A stretch of DNA of 64,000 nt from CAZVNZ01 sp964628515 (GCA_964628515.1 CAZVNZ010000003.1:1-64000), one strand, 5' to 3'; shown: positions 8,624 through 17,389, counted from the first letter of the stretch. Numbers and translations are program-made. Notes: generated by a model not told the origin, from the letters alone.

Positions 8624-9076
8624 AGTGGTACTCAACCACTACATAAAATCGGCTTAAAGGTGAGGGAATTTTTTTGAAATTAAAATATCCCTCACGTACC
8701 TTGAAAATTTAATATACAGCGATATGGGAAAACTTCTCTAAGTTATAGCGAGTTGTAAAAAGCGCCATGACATTTGCTAACAGGCAAACGAGCGAAACCA
8801 TTTTTGCACAAACAGACAGTAGCATGTCTGCGCCACGACAACCAAGAGAAGCATAATAAGACACTCACCGTTAGCCTGCACGTAAGACAGGTGGTGCTGC
8901 CCGAGGATTGAAAGCAGTAGAGGTCCTCGGCAAAAGCCCGTGAACAACCGAAGCTAAGGTTGTGCCCTATCGTTCCCTTTCGGGGGGTGGAGATAAATAC
9001 CGAAACCAATCAACAAAAAGCAGCGAGTGTCAGACCTGTATAGATTTTCAAAAAGTCTTTAAAGGTCTGATACTCG
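8624..9076 (+). ncRNA. Candidate structured RNA or DNA element upstream of the helicase (unknown class)
   Basis: About 450 bp without a credible gene hold a chain of inverted repeats. They are AGTGGT/ACCACT (8624-8640), GTGAGGGA/TCCCTCAC (8660-8695), AACTT/AAGTT (8731-8744), TTTGC/GCAAA (8773-8788), CAGACA/TGTCTG (8813-8830), CCTG/CAGG (8875-8891), CCGAGGA/TCCTCGG (8901-8930), ACAACC/GGTTGT (8944-8963) and finally a 14-bp stem with one G-U wobble (9024-9037 with 9063-9076). The last ends 7 nt before the AAAGGAG site of the helicase gene. The block 8860-9000 is much richer in G+C than its surroundings. I do not recognise it as a tRNA, tmRNA, RNase P, intron or known riboswitch. It may be an ornate ncRNA, a leader, or a replication or transfer origin. 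Confidence 0.5.
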
Positions 9077-9101
9077 AAAAAACAAAGGAGAAATAATTTT
9101 A

Positions 9102-11006
9102 ATGAATAAAGCACATAAAGATATAGATAAAATCTTTTCAGATATTTTACCAAAGTATGGAATGAACCCAAGGCAAGCGCAAATTACCCTTTGCCACGAA
9201 ATGTTAGATACTATGAAGGGCAACGCAATTTCTCTGTGTGATGCAGGAGTGGGTATAGGCAAAACTTTTTCTTATCTGGTGGCAGGTGTGGTTTTAAAAA
9301 AACACGAGGCAGATCTGCGACCTATTGTTATTTCAACTGCAAGCATTGCTCTGCAAAACGCTATTTTAACGGAGTACATCCCATTTTTATCAAAAACATT
9401 AGTAAAAGAAAAGGTTATTGCAGAGCCGTTTTGTGCGGTTATCAGAAAAGGAAAACGGCACTATGCTTGTGATTATCGGTTAATACAGCGACTTAAAAAA
9501 GCCAATCTTGAAATGAAAAACCCTAAGCAAACACAGGCGTTATTTGAAGCTAAGACACAGCTTGATTTAGATGCAATACAAAACCTAAGCAAATTTGATG
9601 AAGAGCATATTTGTGTGAGCGACACATGCAACTGTACTCTAAACAACTGTAGATACAAGAGTTTTATTAAGCAGAGCAAATCCTCCGAATATCTCTTTCA
9701 AATTTGCAACCATAACTTTTTTGTGGCGGATGCCATACACAGAGAAAATGCTAAAAACCCATTACTGCCCGATTATCGTGCAATCATTATGGATGAAGCG
9801 CATAAAATTCCCGAAGCGGCACGGCAGATGTTTGGCAAGTCGCTGAGCATTGCACATATGAACGCTTTGCTCAACGAATTAAAAGAAGATGGCATTGAAG
9901 TTAAGGGTGATAAAGTACGCAAAAGCTTGAAACTTTTGCTTGCGGATATGAAGAGCATAACTTTTGACGAATCCGACATGGCTATATACAAGGTTTACAG
10001 TACACGTAAGCAGATGCTTTTAGAGGTTTTGAAGGTGCTAAACGCACTAAACAGAGCCATTGCAACTAAAGCAAGTGAGCATACAATCAAAATACTTAAC
10101 AGTATTATAGAAACGCTAACGCTGTTTAAAACTCAAAAAACAGAATATTTCTACTATGCCGAAAAGGACAATAAGGGAAAGCCCATTTTGAAAGCAACAC
10201 TTACACATATGGACGAAACCATCAAAAACACATTGTGGAAGTTGCCTGAGCCTATGATTTTAACATCGGGAACGCTGGCGGTGGGCAAAAATTTTAAAGC
10301 CTTTAGAGATGAAGCGGCAATTAAGAGGCTTAGACGCAATGTAACGGAATCGGTGGCAAATTCGCCTTTTGATTACAAAAATAATTGTCTGCTTTATATG
10401 CCAAAACACACCGTCAATGGCATAAGTGGCATAACAAAAGAGATTGAAAAAATACTTACGATTTCCAAAGGACATGGGCTGGTGTTGTTTACATCATATA
10501 TCGAAATGGCTACCGTTGCCGAAACGTTAAAGCATCTGCCATACCCTATGTTTGTGATGGGAAAAAACAGCTACAACATCATCGATCAATTTAAAAAAAG
10601 CAAAAACGGTGTACTTTTTGCCACAGGCGCAGTTTGGGAAGGCGTGGATTTCCCCGGCGATATTGTATCCTCCCTCATTATTGTGCGTTTACCTTTTCCA
10701 CTGCCAAACCCCGTTACAGACCGAAGAAAAACAAAGTATATGAGCTTACAGCTTTTTATAGATAACGTAATTTTACCCGGTATGCAGATAAAGCTAAAGC
10801 AGGGGTTTGGGCGAGCAATTCGCACAGAAACAGACACTTGCGTTGTCTCTATACTTGATGAGCGGGCTTGCGGAAAATACAAAGATGCGGTGCTTAAGGC
10901 GCTACCTAAAATACCTTTAATAAATGATGTTGATGGTGTGTGTGAGTTTATGCACAGGGTTAAGGATGAGGAATATTTTGGAGGTAATTTAAATGAAATA
11001 TATTAA
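9102..11006 (+). CDS. DinG/XPD-like iron-sulfur DNA helicase (superfamily 2)
   Basis: This 634-residue protein unwinds DNA with ATP if it acts like its family. Walker A (GVGIGKT) is near residue 50 and the DEAH box (IIMDEAHK) near 229. Between them are spaced cysteines (ACDYR, then CVSDTCNCTLNNC at ~170-182) that fit the 4Fe-4S domain of the XPD/DinG group. The C-terminal domain shows FATGAVWEGVDFPGD and QGFGRAIR, the equivalents of motifs V and VI. The ATG follows AAAGGAG. The gene lies after the structured block 8624-9076 and its last codons overlap the small ORF at 10993. In this element it may help replication or transfer; host repair-type DinG proteins are usually longer. Confidence 0.87.
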   Translation: MNKAHKDIDKIFSDILPKYGMNPRQAQITLCHEMLDTMKGNAISLCDAGVGIGKTFSYLVAGVVLKKHEADLRPIVISTASIALQNAILTEYIPFLSKTLVKEKVIAEPFCAVIRKGKRHYACDYRLIQRLKKANLEMKNPKQTQALFEAKTQLDLDAIQNLSKFDEEHICVSDTCNCTLNNCRYKSFIKQSKSSEYLFQICNHNFFVADAIHRENAKNPLLPDYRAIIMDEAHKIPEAARQMFGKSLSIAHMNALLNELKEDGIEVKGDKVRKSLKLLLADMKSITFDESDMAIYKVYSTRKQMLLEVLKVLNALNRAIATKASEHTIKILNSIIETLTLFKTQKTEYFYYAEKDNKGKPILKATLTHMDETIKNTLWKLPEPMILTSGTLAVGKNFKAFRDEAAIKRLRRNVTESVANSPFDYKNNCLLYMPKHTVNGISGITKEIEKILTISKGHGLVLFTSYIEMATVAETLKHLPYPMFVMGKNSYNIIDQFKKSKNGVLFATGAVWEGVDFPGDIVSSLIIVRLPFPLPNPVTDRRKTKYMSLQLFIDNVILPGMQIKLKQGFGRAIRTETDTCVVSILDERACGKYKDAVLKALPKIPLINDVDGVCEFMHRVKDEEYFGGNLNEIY

Positions 11007-11118
11007 ATTAAGTGTTCAACTTGCTTTGTTAGGGAAATTATTAGCAAAAAAACTGATTTCCGAAACAGAATATGAATGTTTGGTTAAACAGACAAAAAAG
11101 GACTATGGAATTTTATAA
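10993..11118 (+). CDS. 41-residue protein, SHOCT-like, overlapping the helicase end
   Basis: The ATG lies inside the last codons of the helicase gene (14-nt overlap) behind GGAGGT, so translation is probably coupled. The product is basic and helical. Its stretch LLAKKLISETEYECLVKQ resembles the short SHOCT motif (helix, G/K-hLISxxEYE, helix) often seen at the end of proteins or as tiny ORFs next to recombinases in integrative elements. Function unknown. Confidence 0.6.
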   Translation: MKYIKLSVQLALLGKLLAKKLISETEYECLVKQTKKDYGIL

Positions 11119-11193
11119 GAAGTTGACACCTTTGCATTTCCCTGCAAGGTGAAATAGCATAAAACTATATTAAAAGGAAAGGAGTTTATTAGG

Positions 11194-11289
11194 TTGAAAG
11201 AGTTAAGGATAAACTATGCCGAGCGGGAAAAAACAAAAGTATTTGAAAGGGGGTTTGTGCGGACATTGCGTGTGCCGCATGGTATTTAA
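11194..11289 (+). pseudogene. Possible truncated N-terminus of a second serine recombinase (31 codons)
   Basis: A TTG codon sits at good distance behind AAAGGAG (11178-11184). The 31-residue product ends in GFVRTLRVPHGI and stops 1 nt before the recombinase ATG. The recombinase itself has KRLRVAAYCRVSTD at the equivalent place, so the short ORF looks like the leader segment of a recombinase whose catalytic part has been lost. It could alternatively be a translated leader peptide coupling translation to the recombinase. Confidence 0.45.
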
Positions 11290-11290
11290 T

Positions 11291-13105
11291 ATGAGCGAAA
11301 TCAGTTACTTGCAGGGAAATAAAGCCTTGAAACTAAACACAGGAATTGAATTAAAGAGACTTAGAGTTGCTGCTTATTGCAGAGTAAGCACGGACAGCGA
11401 GGAACAAAAAAATAGTTATGACTCACAAATTCAGTATTATACCGATTATATTGAGAAAAAGTCCGATTGGATTTTTTCGGGCATTTATGCCGATGAAGCA
11501 TCAACAGGCACTATCAGTAAAACACGCAACGATTTTATGCGTATGATATCAGATTCTATGGACGGAAAATTGGATTTGATTGTGACAAAATCAATCTCAA
11601 GATTTGCACGTAATACGCTGGACACACTAAAATATGTTAGACAACTAAAAGAAAAGCAAATAGGTGTTTTGTTTGAAAATGAAGGAATAAACACACTTAC
11701 TATGGACGGAGAGCTATTACTTGTAATATTAAGTGCGGTAGCACAGCAGGAGGTAGAAAATACTTCGGCTAATGTAAAGCGTGGTTTAAAAGCAAAGATG
11801 CAAAGAGGCGAAAACGTAGGTTTTCCCCATTGTTTTGGTTATGATTACGACCATAGCACAAAACAAATATCCATAAATCCGCAAGAAGCCGAAACAGTCA
11901 GGTATATTTTTAAGCTATACTTAGAGGGCTATGGGTCTATGCGTATCTCAAAGGAGCTTACCAAATTAGGAATAAAAACACGCTTAGGAAAAGAAAAATG
12001 GTGTGACAGTAGCATAAAAACAATTATTACAAATGAAAAATACGTAGGTGATATGTTGCTTGGAAAAACAGTTACTCTTGACCCGATAGCAAAAAAACGT
12101 ATATATAATAATGGTGAATATGACCGTTATTACGTTAAAGACCATCATGAAGGGATTATTAGCAGAGAAGAGTTTGAGCGTGTGCAAAAATTATATGAGG
12201 CACGCTCCCAAAAAAGCGGATTAACCACGCAAGAACGTTATGGTAAATACCATAAACTGTACCCATTTTCAAGAACGCTTTACTGCGGATTGTGCGGTGC
12301 GGTAATTTCTCGAAAGATGATTCAACCCGGTACAAAATACAGTAAAATTGCTTGGAATTGTTCTAATGCAACAAAAAACGGTAAAAAGCATTGCAAAAAC
12401 AGCCATTCTCACAATGAAAAACTAATAGAAAATGCTTTTGTGGACGCATTTAAGATGCTGTGTGTACATCGAAGCGAGGCAATAGAAGAGCTTTTAAAGC
12501 GTTTGGAAAACATAAATGTTGCAAAAGATCATTCTTTTGAAGTGCATAGAATTAAAAAGGAAATAGATACACTGAAGCAAAAAAGGGATACAGTATATAA
12601 CTTACGTATAGAAGAGCAAATTTTGCATGAGGACTTTTTAAAAAAGTATAACGAAATGGGGGAGAGCATAGAAGCATTGCAAGCAAGGCTAAATCAGTAC
12701 AATGAAATGACGGAAAAGGGCAATGAGATAAAGCTTCGCCTTAACAAATTACGGACTGCACTCAGTCACGAGGACATTATTGATAGGTTTGAAAAGGATG
12801 TATTTAACAATTTAATCTCAAAAGTTGTAATTGGCGGTGTAAATGCAATGGGTGTTATTGACCCACATAAAATTGCCTTTTACTTTAAAGTGGATGCGGA
12901 TGAAAAAAGCCGTGAAGAAAAAATTGCAGAAGTAAAACGGAATATGAAAATCGACACAAACTATGAAGGATCAGAAATAATACGTTTTTCTCATTTTTGC
13001 AATTTTTACGACTTTACAAACGACGGTTGCGGAGGCAGACAAAAAAACATTATTAACTCCATAGAAATAAGCGTTTTTTTCGACTTAACAAAGCCTGATT
13101 TTTAA
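11291..13105 (+). CDS. Large serine recombinase (site-specific integrase/transposase)
   Basis: This 604-residue protein has an N-terminal resolvase domain with the catalytic serine in YCRVSTD (Ser ~33) and the conserved SRFARNTLD arginine segment. A recombinase domain follows (ENVGFPHCFGYDYD onward, ~180-290). Next are a zinc-ribbon-like CGLCG ... WNCSNA ... HCKN cluster (~355-395) and a long coiled coil (~430-500). Such enzymes integrate and excise phages and conjugative or mobilisable elements. I start it at ATG 11291, just after the stop of the short ORF; a longer form from ATG 11216 would add 25 residues with no recombinase character, although AAGGA precedes that codon. It is the last gene before chromosomal-type genes, so an attachment site probably lies at 13106-13237, where I see only AT-rich sequence. 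Confidence 0.93.
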   Translation: MSEISYLQGNKALKLNTGIELKRLRVAAYCRVSTDSEEQKNSYDSQIQYYTDYIEKKSDWIFSGIYADEASTGTISKTRNDFMRMISDSMDGKLDLIVTKSISRFARNTLDTLKYVRQLKEKQIGVLFENEGINTLTMDGELLLVILSAVAQQEVENTSANVKRGLKAKMQRGENVGFPHCFGYDYDHSTKQISINPQEAETVRYIFKLYLEGYGSMRISKELTKLGIKTRLGKEKWCDSSIKTIITNEKYVGDMLLGKTVTLDPIAKKRIYNNGEYDRYYVKDHHEGIISREEFERVQKLYEARSQKSGLTTQERYGKYHKLYPFSRTLYCGLCGAVISRKMIQPGTKYSKIAWNCSNATKNGKKHCKNSHSHNEKLIENAFVDAFKMLCVHRSEAIEELLKRLENINVAKDHSFEVHRIKKEIDTLKQKRDTVYNLRIEEQILHEDFLKKYNEMGESIEALQARLNQYNEMTEKGNEIKLRLNKLRTALSHEDIIDRFEKDVFNNLISKVVIGGVNAMGVIDPHKIAFYFKVDADEKSREEKIAEVKRNMKIDTNYEGSEIIRFSHFCNFYDFTNDGCGGRQKNIINSIEISVFFDLTKPDF

Positions 13106-13237
13106 CCCAAAAAATCCTTTGAGTTCCACAGTCGCTAACTTCAAAAAAATGTTAATTTGCATCTGAAATTAACAAAAATTTCCTAAAAAAATCCAAATTT
13201 TTAATTTTTCAAAAATCCAAAATCCCTCTATATTAAG

Positions 13238-14581
13238 CTAAAATCGATGTAGCACCATTACACACTCGACATGCGTAGTCTGGGGAAACATATCCAACGG
13301 TTGAACCAACTCGCACCCATACCCAATTTCTGCAAACAGCGCCAAATCTCTGGCTAAAGTGGAGGGGTTACAGGACACATATCCTATTTTTTTAGGCGAT
13401 GCCCCTACAATCAGGGAAATCAGCTCTTCGCTTAAACCCTTTCTCGGAGGGTCTACAATTACAACATCTATCCTATCTTTTTTAAGTATATCGGGAAAAA
13501 CCCTGTCCACATCTCCGCACAAAAACTCTGTGTTTTCAATTTCGTTTAACTTTGCATTAAAAACTGCGCTTTTAATTGCGTCTTCCACTAATTCTATACC
13601 GTATACCTTTTTTGCTTTTTTGGCGGCGCAAAGGGTAATTGTGCCTATTCCGCAATATAAATCCACCACCGTTTGTGTGTCGTCTAAATTTAGTAGCTTA
13701 AATAAATTGTTATACAGCACCTCCGTTTGCAAATGATTAACTTGCAAAAAAGTGGTTGCGGTAATTTTAAATTCTAAATCGCAAATACGCTCAAACAAAA
13801 AATCATTTCCGAATAACTTTAGGTTTTCTATACCTAAAATTACATTGGTATGCTCTTTGTTAATATTTAACATTACGCATTTAACTTGAGGAAGTACAAA
13901 CTTTAGCAATGTTTGCAAATTATCCGTGTAAGGCAAAGAAGTGCCGTTTGCCACAAGCACCAGCATAATTTGCCCCAAATAATTGGTTTTAACCACTATA
14001 TGTTTAAGTAAGCCCTGTTTGGTGTCTTCGTTGTACACACTAATATTTTTAGATACAATCCACACCCTAAGTTGCGACATTAAAATCTTTATATTTTCGT
14101 ATTGAATTTTACAGTCGTCCACATCTATACACATATGTGTATGATTTTTATATAGACCTATGCTTAACTGTTCGTCCGTTATTTGCACAGGAAAAGCGCC
14201 CTTGTTTCTGTATCTGTAAATATTTTTGGATGGCAAGGGGAATGCAACTTCGATTTTCTGCTTTGCTATGCGCTCTATACAGCTTTTCACATAGTTATGC
14301 TTGTATTCTAACTGGTTTACATAATCTAAGTGTTGCAGAGTGCAACCACCGCATTTTGAAAAAAATTTACATTGAGGTTTTACTCGTGAGGGTGATGGTG
14401 CGATTATTTCCTCTAACCTACCTATACAGTAATTTTTTTTAACGGCAATTATTTTGGTAGCAACTTCCTCTCCCGGCAATGCACCGTCCACAAAAATCGC
14501 AATACTATCATATTTTCCTATGCCCATACCTTCTGTGGTGAGGTCTGTTATGTTAATTTTTACAATATCATTTTTTATCAT
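13238..14581 (-). CDS. rlmD: 23S rRNA (uracil-C5)-methyltransferase, RlmD/RumA family
   Basis: This 447-residue, SAM-dependent enzyme is predicted to methylate a uridine of 23S rRNA at C5. It has an N-terminal TRAM domain (~1-58). The iron-sulfur cysteines C-x5-C-x2-C (CKFFSKCGGC) lie near 72-81, with a further Cys in DDCKI. The SAM motif DLYCGIGT is near 295, with VDPPRKG and the catalytic-cysteine loop VSCNPSTLARD near 402. Firmicute homologues may act on two positions (RlmCD). No Shine-Dalgarno is visible and a TATAAT lies 7 nt before the ATG, so the mRNA may be leaderless. It is divergent from the dehydrogenase operon. Confidence 0.93.
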   Translation of the reverse strand: MIKNDIVKINITDLTTEGMGIGKYDSIAIFVDGALPGEEVATKIIAVKKNYCIGRLEEIIAPSPSRVKPQCKFFSKCGGCTLQHLDYVNQLEYKHNYVKSCIERIAKQKIEVAFPLPSKNIYRYRNKGAFPVQITDEQLSIGLYKNHTHMCIDVDDCKIQYENIKILMSQLRVWIVSKNISVYNEDTKQGLLKHIVVKTNYLGQIMLVLVANGTSLPYTDNLQTLLKFVLPQVKCVMLNINKEHTNVILGIENLKLFGNDFLFERICDLEFKITATTFLQVNHLQTEVLYNNLFKLLNLDDTQTVVDLYCGIGTITLCAAKKAKKVYGIELVEDAIKSAVFNAKLNEIENTEFLCGDVDRVFPDILKKDRIDVVIVDPPRKGLSEELISLIVGASPKKIGYVSCNPSTLARDLALFAEIGYGCELVQPLDMFPQTTHVECVMVLHRF

Positions 14582-14587
14582 AAAAAT

Positions 14588-14654
14588 ATTATAACAAAGT
14601 TTGCATAAAATTCATAGTTTTTTATTGACAAATGTATTAAAAATTTGATAAAAT
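14588..14654. promoter_or_regulatory. Divergent promoters of rlmD and the 2-oxoacid dehydrogenase operon
   Basis: Rightward: TTGACA (14625-14630), 18-bp spacer, TAAAAT (14649-14654). This gives a leader of about 45 nt before the E2 gene. Leftward: TATAAT (complement of 14588-14593), whose expected start point coincides with the rlmD ATG. No good -35 box is visible for it. Confidence 0.55.
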
Positions 14655-14705
14655 AACATAAAATGTTAATTTTTAACAAAACAAGTTTAAAGGAGTGTAT
14701 TTTAA

Positions 14706-16022
14706 ATGGCAATAGCAATTATAATGCCAAGACAGGGACAATCGGTAGAAAGCTGTATTATCACTAAATGGCATAAAAAAGTTGGCGATAAGGTTGCTTT
14801 GGGCGAAATGCTTTTTTCCTACGAAACGGATAAAGCCTCTTTTGACGAAGAAGCCAAAAACGAGGGAACAATACTTGCGATTTTAGCACAGGAAGGGGAC
14901 GACGTACCCTGCCTTGATAACGTTTGCGTAATAGGAAATGAAGGCGAGGATATTTCGCAGTTCACTCAAGGAGGAGGAGCGGAAGCGACACCGGTAGCGG
15001 AAACGGCGGCAGCGCCACAAGTAGTGGCACAAGCACTTACAGCACAGGCACCTACGGCACAGGCACAGGCACTTACAGCACAGGCACTTACAGCACAGGC
15101 AACCGGAAGTGCGCAAATAGGGGACAGACTAAAGATTTCTCCACGTGCAAAGGGTATTGCGCAAAATCAAAATTTAGATATTTCTAAAGCCGTACCCACA
15201 GGGCCTGATGGCAGAATAATAGAGCGAGATATTTTAGAGCTTTCCAAAAAAGGCTTTACAATAACAGAAATGACACAAAAGGTAATGGCATCCTCGGCTA
15301 TTGCCAAAAACATAGATACATCCGCCTCGGAATTTGAGGATGTGCCACTTTCCAATGTAAGAAAGGTTATTGCAAAAGCAATGCACACATCAATTTCCTC
15401 TATGGCACAACTTACACACTCTTTTTCTTTTGATGCTACAAATATACTTGCATACAGAAAAATGCTTAAAGCAAATGCGGAGAGCTTAGGTCTTGCTAAC
15501 ATCACACTCAACGATATAATAATTTTTGCGGTTTCTCGTGTGCTTAAAAACCATAAAGAAATTAATTCTCATTTTCTTGACGATAAAATGCGTATTTTTG
15601 AAAATGTGAATATGGGCATGGCGGTAGATACTCCAAGAGGGCTTTTAGTACCCACGATTTTTGGGGCAAACAAGCTGTCTTTAAACGAAATTGCAACGGC
15701 AACCAAAGATTTGGCAAAGCAAGCCCAAGAAGGCACAATTTCTCCCGATTACCTAAGCGGAGGTACTTTTACAATTTCCAATTTAGGCGGTTTTGGAGTG
15801 GAGCATTTTACACCTGTAATCAACCCACCCCAAACGGGCATTATCGGTGTTAATAACATTCAAACTAAAATCAAGATGATAGACGGACAACCAAGCTACT
15901 ATCAAGCAATGGGCTTGTCCTTTACTTACGACCACAGAGCATTCGACGGCGCTCCTGCATCAAGATTTATGCAAGAGTTGTGTAAAACTCTCGAAAGCTT
16001 TTCTGTACTGCTGGCGAGGTAA
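14706..16022 (+). CDS. Dihydrolipoamide acyltransferase, E2 of a 2-oxoacid dehydrogenase complex
   Basis: This 438-residue E2 core transfers the acyl group from lipoyl to CoA. The N-terminal lipoyl domain carries the lipoylated lysine in ETDKASFD (Lys43). A low-complexity Ala/Gln/Thr linker follows (~100-137), then a peripheral subunit-binding domain (KISPRAKGIA ... GPDGRIIERDI, ~142-178). The catalytic domain ends in the acyltransferase motif DHRAFDG (~410). A strong AAAGGAG precedes the ATG. The E3 gene follows after 5 nt and E1 after 39 nt more, so one operon makes the whole complex. The substrate is probably pyruvate, but acetoin or another 2-oxoacid cannot be excluded. Lipoylation enzymes are not in the window. 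Confidence 0.92.
   Translation: MAIAIIMPRQGQSVESCIITKWHKKVGDKVALGEMLFSYETDKASFDEEAKNEGTILAILAQEGDDVPCLDNVCVIGNEGEDISQFTQGGGAEATPVAETAAAPQVVAQALTAQAPTAQAQALTAQALTAQATGSAQIGDRLKISPRAKGIAQNQNLDISKAVPTGPDGRIIERDILELSKKGFTITEMTQKVMASSAIAKNIDTSASEFEDVPLSNVRKVIAKAMHTSISSMAQLTHSFSFDATNILAYRKMLKANAESLGLANITLNDIIIFAVSRVLKNHKEINSHFLDDKMRIFENVNMGMAVDTPRGLLVPTIFGANKLSLNEIATATKDLAKQAQEGTISPDYLSGGTFTISNLGGFGVEHFTPVINPPQTGIIGVNNIQTKIKMIDGQPSYYQAMGLSFTYDHRAFDGAPASRFMQELCKTLESFSVLLAR
15029..15102 (+). repeat. In-frame tandem repeats coding the E2 interdomain linker
   Basis: Units built from GCACTTACAGCACAG recur with small changes and encode ALTAQ/APTAQ-type pentapeptides. Because units are multiples of three, slippage changes linker length without shifting frame. 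Confidence 0.8.
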
Positions 16023-16027
16023 CTAAT

Positions 16028-17389
16028 ATGTACGATTTAATAATATTGGGCGGAGGTCCTGCCGGTTATCTTGCTTGTGAGCGAGGAGCGCACGAGGGTT
16101 TAAAAACTTTACTGATAGAAAAACGCAACGTGGGTGGCGTGTGCTTAAACGAAGGGTGTATTCCCACAAAAACTTATTTATACTCGGCAAAATTAGCGGA
16201 CGGTGCATCTCACGGAGATAAATACGGAGTAATTTGCGACGGTATAAAGATAGATCACAAAGCGGTACTTGCACGGAAAAACAAGGTTGTTAAGCAACTA
16301 ACAGGCGGTATATCAGCAATGCTCAAAGGCTTAAATGTTGATGTAATTAATGCGCAAGGCATAATTACAGGGCGCACAGAGCAAAGCTACAAGGTAGAGG
16401 CGCAAGGCACAACCTACGAGGGAAGAAGGCTACTTATAGCCACAGGAAGCGAGGCAGCTATGCCCCCAATAGACGGGCTTGCAGAGCAGTTTAAGGCAGG
16501 GTTTGCCCTTACAAACAGAGAGATTTTGGATATGGATACCGTGCCAAAAGAGCTTGTTGTAATTGGTGGCGGTGTTATAGGCTTAGAAATGGCAAGCTAT
16601 TTTACATCCGCAGGCAGTAAGGTAACGGTTATAGAAATGTTAGAGCAAATAGGTGGACCTATTGATGCAGACATTGCTAAAATCTTAAAAAAAGCCTACG
16701 AGAAAAAAGGCGTAACCTTTAAAATGGGTTGCAAAGTTACTAAAATAGAAAAAGACGGCGTTGTCTACGAAGAAAAAGGCAAAAACGAAAAGGTAAAAGC
16801 GGACAAAGTGCTGTTATCCATTGGCAGAGTTGCAAACATTAAAGGCATAGGGCTTGAAACTATAGGAGTGCATACAGAGCGCACAGGAATAGTTACGGAC
16901 GAATATATGCAAACCAACCAACAAAATGTGTATGCGGCAGGGGATGTAAACGGAAAATCCATGCTTGCTCATACTGCATACAGAGAGGCAGAAGTCGCTA
17001 TAAACAATATGCTGGGCAAAAAAGACGTTATGAAGTACAACGCAATACCCGGTGTTATATACACAAATCCGGAGGTTGCAGGTGTGGGAGAAACAGAGCA
17101 AAGTGCCAAGGAAAAAGGGCTTGATGTTACTGTAAAATCCATCACCATGAAATATGCAGGCAGATATGTTGCGGAAAACGAAGGTGGCGACGGCATCATC
17201 AAAATAGTTGTGGATAATAAATGGAATAAGCTGATTGGCGTACATATGATTTCTAACTATGCAAGCGAAATAATTTGGGGGGCAGATGTCCTAATACAAA
17301 AGGAACTGACTATTGACGAAATTAAAAAAATAGTGTTCCCGCACCCCACAGTTTGCGAAATTATACGAGAAGCGATATTTCAACTGTAA
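16028..17389 (+). CDS. lpdA: Dihydrolipoamide dehydrogenase, E3
   Basis: This 453-residue FAD enzyme reoxidises the dihydrolipoyl group of E2 with NAD+. It has an N-terminal FAD motif GGGPAGY and the redox disulfide C39-x4-C44 in VCLNEGCIPTK. The NAD motif GGGVIGLEMA lies near 180, an FAD-contacting YAAGDVNG near 310, and the C-terminal interface FPHPTVCE supplies the catalytic histidine-glutamate pair. There is no N-terminal lipoyl domain. The ribosome site GAGGTAA contains the E2 stop codon, so translation is tightly linked. Confidence 0.95.
   Translation: MYDLIILGGGPAGYLACERGAHEGLKTLLIEKRNVGGVCLNEGCIPTKTYLYSAKLADGASHGDKYGVICDGIKIDHKAVLARKNKVVKQLTGGISAMLKGLNVDVINAQGIITGRTEQSYKVEAQGTTYEGRRLLIATGSEAAMPPIDGLAEQFKAGFALTNREILDMDTVPKELVVIGGGVIGLEMASYFTSAGSKVTVIEMLEQIGGPIDADIAKILKKAYEKKGVTFKMGCKVTKIEKDGVVYEEKGKNEKVKADKVLLSIGRVANIKGIGLETIGVHTERTGIVTDEYMQTNQQNVYAAGDVNGKSMLAHTAYREAEVAINNMLGKKDVMKYNAIPGVIYTNPEVAGVGETEQSAKEKGLDVTVKSITMKYAGRYVAENEGGDGIIKIVVDNKWNKLIGVHMISNYASEIIWGADVLIQKELTIDEIKKIVFPHPTVCEIIREAIFQL

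Noticed and set aside
8743..9009. An 88-codon open frame on the minus strand across the structured block
   Set aside because: It has no ribosome site, its composition is Cys/Ser/Arg-rich as expected for an open frame by chance in G+C-richer DNA, and it lies exactly over paired stems.
8624..9076. Group I or II intron, tmRNA or RNase P in the structured block
   Set aside because: I found no group II domain V-like hairpin, no intron ORF, no tmRNA tag or tRNA-like ends and no RNase P core motifs.
11216..11290. Longer recombinase start at ATG 11216
   Set aside because: The extra 25 residues have no recombinase character and share DNA with the protein-like short frame 11194-11289. The ATG at 11291 begins one base after that frame's stop. 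AAGGA before 11216 keeps a small doubt.
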